Origin: Chitinivibrionia bacterium
Lineage (GTDB): Bacteria; Fibrobacterota; Chitinivibrionia; Chitinivibrionales; Chitinivibrionaceae
Direction of reading: 5' to 3'
DNA: 64,000 nucleotides
NCBI GenBank assembly: GCA_009779925.1
Contig: WRAZ01000004.1
Span: forward strand, 1-64,000
The stretch's first letter is position 1, and every line of letters begins with the position of its first letter. This document shows, in pieces, positions 7,753 to 16,663 of the stretch. The position numbers and the translations under genes are program-made. Below the pieces are notes generated by a model that saw only the letters and a program-made list of their open reading frames with translations, did no database searches and was not told the DNA's origin.

Positions 7753-9684
7753 ATGAAAAAACTTAGATTATTTGTAGCGGTATTTTTGGCAATTATGTTT
7801 TTTTCTGCGGGAAGTTTTGCGCAGGGAGAAGTCCTTCATTATACATTGGGAAGAGAGTTTTTCGCAAACGCAAACTTTGACTTGGCTATGGACGCGTTTC
7901 GGCAGGTGCTGTCTTCTTTCCCTAATCACGCAGGCGCGCATTTGGGAATTGGCGACGTTAACAGAGCGCAGGGAAATCTTAGAGAAGCCGAATTAAGTTA
8001 TCGTACCGCACTAAACCTAAATCCCGGCTGGACTGAAGCGCAGTTGAGATTAGCTCAACTTTTTGAAGACTTGGGGCGAATAGACGAAGCGCTTGTAATG
8101 TGGCAAGAAGCACAAGTCGGCACAGGCGACGACCAAAGGCGAATAATCGCTCAAAGAATTGACGCGCTCATAAACCGAAGAGCGCAAGAAGCGGCAACGT
8201 TCCAACAAGCACAAGCGCCCACGGCACAACAAAGACAACAGCAACAAAGAGCGGCAACGGCTCCACGCCCCGTAGTAATTACTCCCGCGGCAAGAACGCT
8301 TATGGATTCGGCGGTCTTTTTTTATCAGCGAGGTATCAGAAGCGCAAACAACGACGACCTCAACCGCTCGCTTGAATTTATCGCAAGAGCGCGCCGCGAA
8401 AGCCCCGGTTTTCCGCTTGCCTATTATTATGCAGGACTTATACGCCGACGGTTTGGACAAAACGAAATGGCTCGTGTAAATTTTGAACGCGCAATCCCCG
8501 ATCCCGATCTGGGTTTTAACGCACACTTTTATTTGGGCAGAATTTTGGGCGATTTGGGAAGATTTCAGGAGGCAATAAACCATCTTGAGCAATACATAGA
8601 AAAAACCGATTTCGCCCCCGGTCAAGTTGAAGCGCGCAATTTAATCGAAAGATTTCGAAGAATGATAGAGGCGCAACTTCGCGAAAACCCGCCGATTGAC
8701 ATACGCGCCGTAATTCAAGCGGAAATAAGAGACGACATTAACCTTATTCCGCCGCAAGAAAATCTGAGCGAAATCGAAGTGCGGGTTGCCGATGGACTTA
8801 CTATGGCGATTGTCGATACCATCAGCGACGAGGGGCAGGAATTGCTTGTCGGAATGCGCCATTTTTACAACCGAGAATACGACCGAGCAATCGAAGTTTT
8901 TCGCAGATTTATGGAAAATCACCCAAACAGACCGTCAGCTGGCGCGGCGCTTTATAATATTGCAATGTGCTTTTTCCGCCTCAATAATTGGGACAGAGCA
9001 AGCCGCGAATTCCAAAACTATATGAGCCGTTTTCCGAGAGGAAATATGTTTGAAAGCGCGATGTTCTTTTCAGCTGTATCTCTCAGACAACAACACAGAA
9101 ATAACGACGCGCAACGAGTATTTAACGATTACATTCGACGTTTCAGAAACGGCGGCAGGTTTATAGGCAAGGCATACGAATTTTTGGGCGACATTTTAGC
9201 GGATTTAGACCAACAAGGCAAGGCGATTGAGGCATTCAGACAGGCAGACGCACTTGCGGCAAACGACGAAGACCGACTTCACGCAAGATTTAAAATGGCG
9301 GAAGCGTTTCGCAGGTTAACAAACTTTTCGGCGGCGGAAAGGGCGTATTTGTCCGTAATTGAGTTGGGAACACAAGCAAATTTAAACACGCACGTTGCAG
9401 AAGCGCATTATCGCTTGGCGGACTATTATTACAGAACAAGACGTTGGGAAGAAGCAAGAGAAATGTATGTTCGGGCGACAAGACGTTTCCCGCAACATTC
9501 CGACACGCCTTGGGGACTTTATCAGATAGCGAACGTTTTTTATCATACCAACAGATTTGCTGAGGCGATTGCCGCTTACGACGCTCTCCGAGACAGATTT
9601 CCCGATAATTTTTGGGCGAGAGAAGCGGAATTCAGGCGAAACGACGCAGTTTGGCAACACCAATACGGACGACGAGGAAATTAA
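7753..9684 (+). CDS. Exported tetratricopeptide-repeat protein
   Basis: 643-aa protein with signal peptide 1-24 (SAGSFAQ). TPR units are seen at about 28-130 (ALNLNPGWTEAQLRLAQLFEDLGRIDEAL), 185-300, and 365-635, the last set resembling outer-membrane assembly or YbgF-like repeats (GAALYNIAMCFFRLNNWDRA). A Gln/Ala/Arg-rich linker lies near 145-175. No catalytic motif is seen, so it is probably a periplasmic or outer-membrane scaffold. The next gene starts 3 bp after its stop, giving an operon with the coiled-coil protein and the kinase. Confidence 0.82.
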   Translation: MKKLRLFVAVFLAIMFFSAGSFAQGEVLHYTLGREFFANANFDLAMDAFRQVLSSFPNHAGAHLGIGDVNRAQGNLREAELSYRTALNLNPGWTEAQLRLAQLFEDLGRIDEALVMWQEAQVGTGDDQRRIIAQRIDALINRRAQEAATFQQAQAPTAQQRQQQQRAATAPRPVVITPAARTLMDSAVFFYQRGIRSANNDDLNRSLEFIARARRESPGFPLAYYYAGLIRRRFGQNEMARVNFERAIPDPDLGFNAHFYLGRILGDLGRFQEAINHLEQYIEKTDFAPGQVEARNLIERFRRMIEAQLRENPPIDIRAVIQAEIRDDINLIPPQENLSEIEVRVADGLTMAIVDTISDEGQELLVGMRHFYNREYDRAIEVFRRFMENHPNRPSAGAALYNIAMCFFRLNNWDRASREFQNYMSRFPRGNMFESAMFFSAVSLRQQHRNNDAQRVFNDYIRRFRNGGRFIGKAYEFLGDILADLDQQGKAIEAFRQADALAANDEDRLHARFKMAEAFRRLTNFSAAERAYLSVIELGTQANLNTHVAEAHYRLADYYYRTRRWEEAREMYVRATRRFPQHSDTPWGLYQIANVFYHTNRFAEAIAAYDALRDRFPDNFWAREAEFRRNDAVWQHQYGRRGN

Positions 9685-9686
9685 GT

Positions 9687-10085
9687 GTGGCTAATCTTAT
9701 TCAAACGGTGATAAAACTTACGTCTGTTTTTAATGAACAGCTCGAAATCTACAAAAAACTCACCAAATTAACCTCGTCGCTTTCGGGAGATATTGCGCGC
9801 ACAAAAGGAAATTTAAACGGACTGACCTCAAAATTTGAAGAAGAAAACAAACTTATAGAAGAAATAGCCAAACTCAAAAATTCCGCAAGTGCAGACATCG
9901 AGACGTGGCTTGCACAAAAACACAACGCCAACTTTAACGAAGCAAAAATTTTGGACGAAGCGATAAAAAACGTTCAGGAAGAAATCGTGCGCTTTTTGGA
10001 CGCCGAAAAAATTCTCAAAAAACAAATTGATTTTTACAGGACAAAAAATGAGCCAAGAGCCGACGACGCAAACGCAGCATTTTGA
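9687..10085 (+). CDS. Coiled-coil protein, possibly FlgN-like
   Basis: 132-aa protein starting at GTG 9687, preferred because GAGGAAA lies 8-14 nt upstream and the longer frame would run inside the TPR gene. Almost the whole protein is predicted helix: heptad-like Leu/Ile spacing (LIQTVIKLTSVFNEQLEIYKKL) and long charged stretches. Size, helical content and the EQLEIYKKLTKL pattern recall FlgN, the export chaperone for flagellar hook-associated proteins. The following gene is a FlrB/NtrB-type kinase. FlgN identity is a guess from layout; a generic coiled-coil protein is equally possible. Confidence 0.5.
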   Translation: MANLIQTVIKLTSVFNEQLEIYKKLTKLTSSLSGDIARTKGNLNGLTSKFEEENKLIEEIAKLKNSASADIETWLAQKHNANFNEAKILDEAIKNVQEEIVRFLDAEKILKKQIDFYRTKNEPRADDANAAF

Positions 10086-11286
10086 CGAAGACACCTTTGC
10101 CGCCCTGCAAAGCACTTTCGAAAGCGTAATGCAACGCTGCGAGCAACTGACTTCCGCTTACGGCTCAATGGAAAAGCAATTTGAAAAACTTAACGTTGAA
10201 TTAGACGAAAAAAATCAAAAATTAGAAGAAGCATACACAGTCCTGAACAGCATTTTGGGAACTATGCACAACGGCGTAATCGCAGTCGATACGGCGGGAA
10301 TAATAACGCAATTTAACGCGGCGGCAGAACGTTCTACAGGCTATTCGGCGGCAAACGCGATAGGCGCAAATTTTGCCACATTTTTCGGAGAAAAAGGTTT
10401 TTCCGACAAAAACCTGCTCGACGTTCTGCGTTCGGGAAAAGGCTACGACCGCGACGAAAAAGCGCTGTGGAACAAAGACGGCTCGCCTGTTCCCGTGGTG
10501 TATCAGAGCTCGCTTTTAAGAGACGCGAACGAAAATCTTTTGGGGGCTGTAGAAATATTTAACGACATTTCAACGCTAAAGCAGCTCGAAAGCGAAAATC
10601 AGCAAAATCGCGTTTTGGCGGCGCTCGGAGAAATGGCGGCGACCCTTGCCCACGAAATAAAAAACCCGCTCGGCGCAATGGGAACTTGGGCAAGGCTTCT
10701 CGACAAAAGTTTTGATACTACCGACAAAAGAAAACAGACAATCGAAAAAATTATCGACGCGCTTTCACGTCTAAATAAAATAGTGTCGAGTATGCTGATT
10801 TTCGGGCGACAAAGCAAGTCGGAACTCCGCACTATCGACCTCATTCCAATGCTTTCGGAATTTACGGACAGTATGGAAATCGAGGTAGTTTTCGGGAACG
10901 GAACGCAGATAGAAGTCAAAAAAAATTGGGATTTAGCGCCGATTGTCGCTCAAATTGACCCTGAAAAATTCAGGCAGGTATTACTCAACATTGCGCTGAA
11001 TGCAGTTCAGGCGATGGGTGAGACGGGAACGCTTATCGTCTCCTGCAAAAAAACAAGCCGAGGCGGCGGCAACTACGCAATTATTTCAATTTCCGACACA
11101 GGCAAGGGAATGACTGCGGAAGAATTGTCAAAAATATTCTCGCCTTTCCACACCACCAAAGAAAACGGAACGGGGCTTGGGCTTGCCATAGTAAAAAAAC
11201 TCATAGATTTCCACAACGGCGTTATTGATGTAGAAAGCGAAGTAGGCAAAGGAACGACGTTTAATATTTTCTTGCCGTTGCGGTGA
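10048..11286 (+). CDS. PAS-domain sensor histidine kinase, NtrB/FlrB type
   Basis: 412-aa cytoplasmic kinase with no membrane segment. A coiled coil (about 25-65) leads into a PAS domain (66-175, ILGTMHNGVIAVDTAG). The HisKA box ATLAHEIKNPLG places the phosphorylated His at 202. The ATPase domain has the N-box NIALNAVQAM, G1 SDTGKGM and G2 GTGLGLAIV. This layout is typical of FlrB/FleS and AtoS/NtrB kinases that partner with sigma-54 activators; no response regulator is adjacent. ATG 10048 is chosen over 10027 because of the ACAGGA just upstream. It overlaps the preceding gene by 38 bp. Confidence 0.85.
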   Translation: MSQEPTTQTQHFDEDTFAALQSTFESVMQRCEQLTSAYGSMEKQFEKLNVELDEKNQKLEEAYTVLNSILGTMHNGVIAVDTAGIITQFNAAAERSTGYSAANAIGANFATFFGEKGFSDKNLLDVLRSGKGYDRDEKALWNKDGSPVPVVYQSSLLRDANENLLGAVEIFNDISTLKQLESENQQNRVLAALGEMAATLAHEIKNPLGAMGTWARLLDKSFDTTDKRKQTIEKIIDALSRLNKIVSSMLIFGRQSKSELRTIDLIPMLSEFTDSMEIEVVFGNGTQIEVKKNWDLAPIVAQIDPEKFRQVLLNIALNAVQAMGETGTLIVSCKKTSRGGGNYAIISISDTGKGMTAEELSKIFSPFHTTKENGTGLGLAIVKKLIDFHNGVIDVESEVGKGTTFNIFLPLR

Positions 11287-11292
11287 ATAAAC

Positions 11293-11318
11293 AAAAAAGA
11301 GCGAGAAATTTCCCGCCC
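11293..11318 (-). terminator. Intrinsic terminator
   Basis: On the minus strand a GCGGGAAATTTCTCGC hairpin (one mismatch) is followed by six T. It lies 36 bp after the stop of the 195-aa gene. Confidence 0.6.
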
Positions 11319-11353
11319 TGATAAATCTTTGCAAAAACAATTTTTACACCTAC

Positions 11354-11941
11354 TCACTCTGATTTCTGTTGCCGTTGTTGTTCTTCCCAACGGTGTCTCG
11401 CTTCTCTCTGTTGTACTTGCCATTCTTCTTCTCTGTCTCGGTCTCTGGCTCGCTCCCTCATTTCTTCCTCTCGCCTCAGTTGTTCGTCAACTCCGGCTCG
11501 CTGAATTTCAACTCTCTGCGAAGGTGGCGGCGGCGGACTCGTAAGTACTTGTCGCACTCCTTCGTTTTGATTATGTGTGGCATTTCTTTGATTTGCACTT
11601 CTTATTGGAATAGTACGCCCAACCTCCCACCGCGCTCTTTGATATACTGCCGTCCTTACAACTGCAGATGGCGCCATTACACCTGCCATAACACCTGTTG
11701 CCGCACCTATTATATCGGTCGCCACACTCGCATCTGCCGCAAGTAAAATACCTGATGCAAGCCCAAACAATACCGCGCCAGCCCACAATCCGTTTTTTTC
11801 CCTTTTTAATTCTCTCAAAACGCTACTTTCTACTTCCATAGCGCTTAATTCAATGTTAGAAAAAAAACCTCCAACTGTCTGCCCACACACAACACAAGCT
11901 GCAATCAATACTGCCGCCAACACTCTAACAATTTTCCCCAT
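11354..11941 (-). CDS. Exported protein of unknown function with charged C-terminus
   Basis: 195-aa protein not recognised. Residues 1-20 are a signal peptide (VLAAVLIAACVVCGQ, possibly a lipobox). Two hydrophobic Gly/Ala segments at about 50-75 and 78-95 suggest membrane insertion. A PPPPPSQ stretch near 137 precedes a strongly charged Arg/Glu/Gln-rich coiled coil (about 150-195, RERARDRDREEEWQVQQ). The start has a good AGGAGG box. What makes it interesting is its 210-nt leader, which has the same architecture as the leader of the gene at 21239. Confidence 0.62.
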   Translation of the reverse strand: MGKIVRVLAAVLIAACVVCGQTVGGFFSNIELSAMEVESSVLRELKREKNGLWAGAVLFGLASGILLAADASVATDIIGAATGVMAGVMAPSAVVRTAVYQRARWEVGRTIPIRSANQRNATHNQNEGVRQVLTSPPPPPSQRVEIQRAGVDEQLRREEEMRERARDRDREEEWQVQQREARHRWEEQQRQQKSE

Positions 11942-12153
11942 AAAACCCTCCTAAAAAAAGTTAAAGCAAGAACAACGGGAAAGGCTGTTCCGCCAATTAT
12001 TCATTGATTTCGCGAAAAATACAGAATATGCTTATCTTTTTGATAAAAACACGACAGACAGAACAACCTAAAGACAGTTGCTTTGTCGTATTTTCCTTTC
12101 AAAAGGAATTAAAAGAAAAGCGGAGACAATCTCCACTATTCCGTATTTTTCGC
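11942..12153 (-). ncRNA. Structured leader RNA, copy 1 (pseudoknotted)
   Basis: Runs from just after a promoter-like motif to the exported-protein ATG. P1 pairs 12153-12138 with 12027-12012 (16 bp, one G-U). P2 pairs 12094-12084 with 12056-12046 (11 bp, one G-U). The P2 loop segment 12068-12057 (GGTTGTTCTGTC) can pair with 11994-11983 (GGCGGAACAGCC), 12 bp with three G-U pairs, giving a pseudoknot. The same three helices with different bases occur at 21008-21177. A terminator-like hairpin lies between the P1 and P2 5' strands. No known riboswitch family was recognised. Start base is estimated from P1. Confidence 0.7.
12111..12136 (-). terminator. Terminator-like hairpin inside leader copy 1
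   Basis: Minus strand GTGGAGA-TTG-TCTCCGC followed by TTTTCTTTT. It could end transcripts of the RhuM gene, act as an attenuator in the leader RNA, or both. Confidence 0.5.
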
Positions 12154-12157
12154 ACCC

Positions 12158-12178
12158 ATAAAATACTATTTATTTGGG
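12158..12178 (-). promoter_or_regulatory. Promoter-like motif before leader RNA copy 1
   Basis: Minus strand CCCAAATAAATAGTATTTTAT, an instance of the recurrent motif ending 5 bases before helix P1 begins. Confidence 0.5.
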
Positions 12179-12263
12179 AGCGCTACGTTGGTTTGATGGT
12201 TTTTTGTGATTTTTTCTCTTTTTACTGTTTTTTGTGGAAAATTGGAGGAATTTGTGAAAAATC

Positions 12264-13103
12264 CTAAACACTATCCAATAATTTTTCTGCTTTTATATTT
12301 ATTCTCGAAAATGCAAATAAATCTTTACCCAAATCTTTAAGCGAGGCGCCTATGTGATAAACCACGCCGTCAACTATCACAAATCGGTCGTGAAAAGTTG
12401 TCAATTTGTTGATTTTTATCGGCTCGTATTGAGAATTGTGCTTTTCTAAGTCCAGTTTCATCTGAGCGGTGATTTGTTTTGTGTAAATTTCAGCACTTAC
12501 ACCTTTGTTGCGTTTCGACAAAATAAGCAAAGATTTTTCATCTATGTAATTGTCTATCAAAATTATTGTTTTTGTCGCCGATTTTATTAAGTTTGTCGCG
12601 AATACGTAAGCGTCGAAAATTTGTCCTTGGCTGAATACGCCTTGAGTGGGGATAAGATGTGTGTTTATTTGCAGGTCTATTTCATTTACTCTACACTTCA
12701 AAGCTTCGACACTGTCTTCAATACGGTTCATTCGGTTGTTTATGGAGTAGCCTTTTAACAAATAATCTCTCAAAATTTTATTTGCCCAAATACGAAATTG
12801 TGTGCCGCGTAAAGATTTTACACGGTATCCTACAGAGATAATAGCATCGAGGTTATAATGCTTTGTACGATAATTCTTACCGTCTGCGGCAGTTGTCAAG
12901 TATTCCTTGACAACTGAATTTGGATCAAGTTCACCCTCTGCAACAGCATTATTTATGTGTAAACTTACATTTTGTTTCGTAGATTGAAACAATTCTACCA
13001 TTTGCATCTGAGTTAACCAAACAGTTTCTTCTTCTAAGCGAACATTCATTTTTAAGTTGCCGTCATTAGTTTGATAGACGATAACTTCGGAATTATCGGA
13101 CAT
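12264..13103 (-). CDS. RhuM-family protein with PLD-like C-terminus
   Basis: 279-aa protein. Residues 1-120 match the virulence RhuM family: VIVYQTNDGNLKMNVRLEEETVWLTQ, STKQNVSLHINN, KHYNLDAIISVGYRVKS and GTQFRIWANKILRDYL. The C-terminal part has HDRFVIVDGVVYHIGASLKDLGK, resembling the HKD-type end of phospholipase-D-like proteins (His then D, but no canonical HKD Lys). Function is unknown; such proteins are common in accessory and prophage regions. ATG 13103 is chosen for the GGAGAGAGAG box rather than the upstream ATG at 13145. It stands alone between leader RNA copy 1 and an ABC ATPase gene. Confidence 0.82.
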   Translation of the reverse strand: MSDNSEVIVYQTNDGNLKMNVRLEEETVWLTQMQMVELFQSTKQNVSLHINNAVAEGELDPNSVVKEYLTTAADGKNYRTKHYNLDAIISVGYRVKSLRGTQFRIWANKILRDYLLKGYSINNRMNRIEDSVEALKCRVNEIDLQINTHLIPTQGVFSQGQIFDAYVFATNLIKSATKTIILIDNYIDEKSLLILSKRNKGVSAEIYTKQITAQMKLDLEKHNSQYEPIKINKLTTFHDRFVIVDGVVYHIGASLKDLGKDLFAFSRINIKAEKLLDSV

Positions 13104-13269
13104 TCTCTCTCTCCGCTCTATAGTTTGCAATAATGTTTTCTGCATTTGTGGGTATAAAGCAACTCCTTATTTTTTTCGATAATATAATTTTTTGTTGCGG
13201 CAAAGTGGGAGAAAAATAAAAAAATTACGAAAAAACAGCCTAATTTTGCATTTTCCCCGAATACTCGTC

Positions 13270-13289
13270 CGTATATTTAGTATTTTTCC
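13270..13289 (+). promoter_or_regulatory. Promoter-like motif, almost adjacent to start codon
   Basis: CGTATATTTAGTATTTTTCC ends 6 bases before the ATG of the ABC ATPase. If this is the -10 region the mRNA is nearly leaderless, and no Shine-Dalgarno is visible. Confidence 0.5.
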
Positions 13290-13295
13290 GCTGAA

Positions 13296-14072
13296 ATGTT
13301 AGAACTAAAAAACATAACAGTCGATTTTTCGCTTAAGAATTCACCGTTCAGCGCAGAGAAACAGAGTTTACGCGCTGTCGACGGCGTATCCCTGACCATA
13401 AACGACAACGAGGTTTTGGGATTGGTCGGAGAATCAGGCTGTGGAAAAACAACTCTCGGAAAAACCGCCATTCGTTTGCTTAAACCAACATCAGGGCAAA
13501 TTATTTTGGACGGCGACGATATTACTCATTTGGGCTTTGGCGAGCTTAAAAAATACAGGCGAAAAATGCAGATAATTTTCCAAGACCCCGTAAGTTCGCT
13601 TAATCCGCGGCAAACAATTTTTGACGTTTTGGAAGAGCCGCTCAAAATTCATACAAAATTTAACGCAACAGAACGCGAGGCGGAAATAAAAAAACTTATT
13701 GATTGCGTGGGTATCGCTCAAAATGCGCTTAAACGCTATCCGCACCAGTTTTCGGGCGGGCAATGTCAGAGAATTGCTATTGCGCGCGCGCTTTCGGTAA
13801 AGCCGAAACTTATTGTGGCGGATGAGCCTGTATCTTCGCTTGACGTGTCAATTCAGGCGCAAATTATAAATCTTCTGCTTGAACTCAAAAAGGAATTCGG
13901 GCTGTCTTACTTGTTTGTTTCGCACGATTTGGCTGTCATAAATCACATTGCCGACAGAGTTGCGGTTATGTTTAAAGGAAAAATTGTGGAAGAAGGCGAT
14001 TGCACAGAAATCGTGAATAATCCGCAAAATGAATATACAAAAACATTGCTCGAAGCAGTGCCGAGGTTGTAA
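13296..14072 (+). CDS. ABC transporter ATPase, OppF/DppF type
   Basis: 258-aa ATP-binding subunit. Walker A GESGCGKT at 45-52, Q-loop FQDPVSSLNPRQT near 97, signature FSGGQCQRIAIARAL near 151, Walker B LIVADEPVSSLDVS near 172 and the H-loop SHD near 208 are all intact. The sequence is closest in pattern to the second ATPase of peptide importers. No permease gene is adjacent. Its stop overlaps the LptD ATG by one base (TAATG), so it is co-translated with an outer-membrane LPS-assembly gene, but it is not LptB-like. Partner subunits are presumably elsewhere. Confidence 0.85.
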   Translation: MLELKNITVDFSLKNSPFSAEKQSLRAVDGVSLTINDNEVLGLVGESGCGKTTLGKTAIRLLKPTSGQIILDGDDITHLGFGELKKYRRKMQIIFQDPVSSLNPRQTIFDVLEEPLKIHTKFNATEREAEIKKLIDCVGIAQNALKRYPHQFSGGQCQRIAIARALSVKPKLIVADEPVSSLDVSIQAQIINLLLELKKEFGLSYLFVSHDLAVINHIADRVAVMFKGKIVEEGDCTEIVNNPQNEYTKTLLEAVPRL

Positions 14073-16603
14073 TGGCGAAAAAAATTATACTTTTTATATT
14101 CGTAATTGCGTTTTTGGTGTTTTCGCTGACCCAACCCCTCGATTATTGGGCGGACGAGGTGGAATTTTCGGCGCGGGACAGCGTAATTACGCTTATGGGC
14201 AATTCAAAAATAGTTTACGGAAGCATAACTTTGACTGCCGATACCATAACTTATTTTACGAACACAAGAGATATGATTGCCACAGGAAATCCCGTTTTAA
14301 TAGACGGAAGCGATACGCTCAGAGGCACAACAATAAGATATAACACCCAAACAAGATTGGGACGAGTAAGGCACGGACTTTTAGCGTCAAACGAAGACGC
14401 CACGTATTTTGCTCAAGATTTAGTCCGTACCGATACGGCAATTTACGGTCATCGCTGTCTATACACAACCTGCGCCTTTCCTGAGCAACCGCACTCGCAT
14501 TTTTATGCCGAAAAAATAAGAATTATCCCCAACGACCGCGCAGTCGCCCGCCCGTTTGTTTTGGTTATCGGCGACGCTCCTATGGTGGCGCTCCCTTATT
14601 TTATTCTCCCGCTGAACCAGAACAGGCAAAGCGGTTGGCTTCCTATCAGATGGGGTGTAAATTTGAACGGACGCGGCAACGTCGATAATGTCGGATACTA
14701 TTGGGCTATAAACGATTACTTGGATTTTATGCTTGCGGGAAAAGTTGATAATTTCGAGACATTCTTAACGAAAGCCGAAACAAGGTACCACATAAAAGAC
14801 GTGTTGCGCGGACATATTTACACCGATTTTTCCATAACCGACCAATTTTTGGGACACCATAATCGATGGTCGCTTAATTTCAGCCACGACCAAAATCTGC
14901 TTCCCGACAGAAGTTTCAGGCTGACCGGAAGAGGGAGTATGGTGTCGGACAGACGCTACTTCACCGACTTTTCAGACGACACTACAAATATCTTAAACCA
15001 GAATTTGTCAAGCAATTTGGCGCTCACCAAACGCTTCGACGAAATAGGCGGACACGCGTCTCTTACGTGGAACCGCAACCAAAATTTACAGAGAGAAACG
15101 ATAGAACAAGACCTGCCTACAGTGAATTTTTCGTTGAGCAATCGCCCGCTTTTACCTTTTTTGAGCAATAATGAAAGCGATAACAACAACGCCGCCAATC
15201 AAAATAATCAAAGAATAAATCCGCTTGCCAATCTTTCGTGGAGTTATAGTTATCGGGCAAATCAACGAATTTGGGAAGGCAAATCAACGGAATTTGTGGC
15301 TGTCGATTCTATTTTTCACGAGCCGGCACAAGTGGATTTTCAAAACATACACAGAGGAATGTCGCATTCGATACCTATAAATATGCCGTTTAATATATTC
15401 AGGCATATAAGAATTACGCCGAATTTTACTGTAAATCAGGCAGTTTTCGACTCCTACATCGACACGCTAACTTTCACGGACAATATACTTGTAAGAGTAT
15501 TCGACACAATTTCGATCGACAGCATAAATAACATCGAATACGCAGGCAGAGACAAACAAATAATCGAAAACCCTCATTGGCTTTTCAGAGACACGACAAT
15601 AGTACTCGTTGCTCGCGACACAATACCGCGAGAAATACGCCGAAACGACACTATTTTCTATCGCGACCCAGCTTTCGACATAAACAAAGCGCATCAGGTC
15701 TGGTGGAATACAGGAATAACATTATCAACCGAATTGTTTGGTATTTTCCCGATAAGATTTGGGCGAATGGAGGGAATTCGGCACACTCTTTCGCCGAGCG
15801 TAGGCTATGTCTTTACCCCCGAAACCGACTTGGATGTTCGCTTTCCGTCAATCGGGATAAGTTCGCCGACAGGAACTCCGCGCAGGCAGGAAATAAGGTT
15901 TGGAATAAACAATTTCTTTGAAACAAAAATCGCAGGTCCTCCGACAGAAGACGGAGGAAGACCAACTTCGAGGAAAATAAACTTGTTAAACGCCAATATT
16001 TCGGGCTCATATAACTTTGAGGCAGACAGTCAAAAACTAAGCAATATTTCGCTTACGGCGGGTATTCCTGCGCCTCGTGTTAATTTGTCATATTCGGGTG
16101 TTTTTCATCCTTACGATATGAATAACAATCTTGACAGGCTACGCCCGCTTTCACACAGCATAAACATAACTCCGCGGCTTCCGACCCTGCGCGGCAATTT
16201 TTGGAGCGGCGATATGATAATCCACAACGGTTTTGAAGAATTCGGCTATTTGGACAATGTTTTCAAAACAAGTAGCAGGGATTGGAACATAAACATAACC
16301 CCCCGTTATACTTACTCAATGAGCCGTCCCGACATTGCCTCGGAATTTCGCCACACAAAACACTACAATATGTCCGCCGGATTTGGAACAGCGCTTTCGG
16401 AAAGATGGAGAATGAACTGGAGCGGCACGTGGAGCTTCACCGAAAACAAATTCATAAATCAGGGCGTATCAATTACGGCGGACTTGGAATGCTGGGATTT
16501 GCGCCTCGATTGGCACCCAAGCGGCGTAAACGAGGGACGGATTTTCTTTGTCGCTTCCTTAAAAAGGCACAGAGATTTGAGATGGGAACAAAGAGAGAGA
16601 TAG
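14072..16603 (+). CDS. LPS-assembly outer-membrane protein, LptD/OstA-like
   Basis: 843-aa protein with an N-terminal signal or anchor (ILFIFVIAFLVFSLTQ). Residues 25-170 form an OstA/LptA-like beta-jellyroll region (ADEVEFSARDSVITLMGNSKIVYGSITLTADTI). The remainder is a long beta-barrel with alternating aromatic strands, including GDAPMVALPYFILPLNQNRQSGWLPIRWG near 165-195, typical of LptD. Length is near that of other LptD proteins. It would insert LPS into the outer leaflet. No LptE is seen. Translation is coupled to the ABC ATPase upstream. Confidence 0.82.
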   Translation: MAKKIILFIFVIAFLVFSLTQPLDYWADEVEFSARDSVITLMGNSKIVYGSITLTADTITYFTNTRDMIATGNPVLIDGSDTLRGTTIRYNTQTRLGRVRHGLLASNEDATYFAQDLVRTDTAIYGHRCLYTTCAFPEQPHSHFYAEKIRIIPNDRAVARPFVLVIGDAPMVALPYFILPLNQNRQSGWLPIRWGVNLNGRGNVDNVGYYWAINDYLDFMLAGKVDNFETFLTKAETRYHIKDVLRGHIYTDFSITDQFLGHHNRWSLNFSHDQNLLPDRSFRLTGRGSMVSDRRYFTDFSDDTTNILNQNLSSNLALTKRFDEIGGHASLTWNRNQNLQRETIEQDLPTVNFSLSNRPLLPFLSNNESDNNNAANQNNQRINPLANLSWSYSYRANQRIWEGKSTEFVAVDSIFHEPAQVDFQNIHRGMSHSIPINMPFNIFRHIRITPNFTVNQAVFDSYIDTLTFTDNILVRVFDTISIDSINNIEYAGRDKQIIENPHWLFRDTTIVLVARDTIPREIRRNDTIFYRDPAFDINKAHQVWWNTGITLSTELFGIFPIRFGRMEGIRHTLSPSVGYVFTPETDLDVRFPSIGISSPTGTPRRQEIRFGINNFFETKIAGPPTEDGGRPTSRKINLLNANISGSYNFEADSQKLSNISLTAGIPAPRVNLSYSGVFHPYDMNNNLDRLRPLSHSINITPRLPTLRGNFWSGDMIIHNGFEEFGYLDNVFKTSSRDWNINITPRYTYSMSRPDIASEFRHTKHYNMSAGFGTALSERWRMNWSGTWSFTENKFINQGVSITADLECWDLRLDWHPSGVNEGRIFFVASLKRHRDLRWEQRER

Positions 16604-16624
16604 ATTATTTGACGTGAACGCTTG

Positions 16625-16645
16625 CGGCAAAAAGTATATTTGTGC
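16625..16645 (+). promoter_or_regulatory. Promoter-like motif for nucleotidyltransferase gene
   Basis: CGGCAAAAAGTATATTTGTGC, a variant of the recurrent motif, 19 bp before the ATG. Confidence 0.45.
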
Positions 16646-16663
16646 AAAAAAAAGGAGAAAAAT

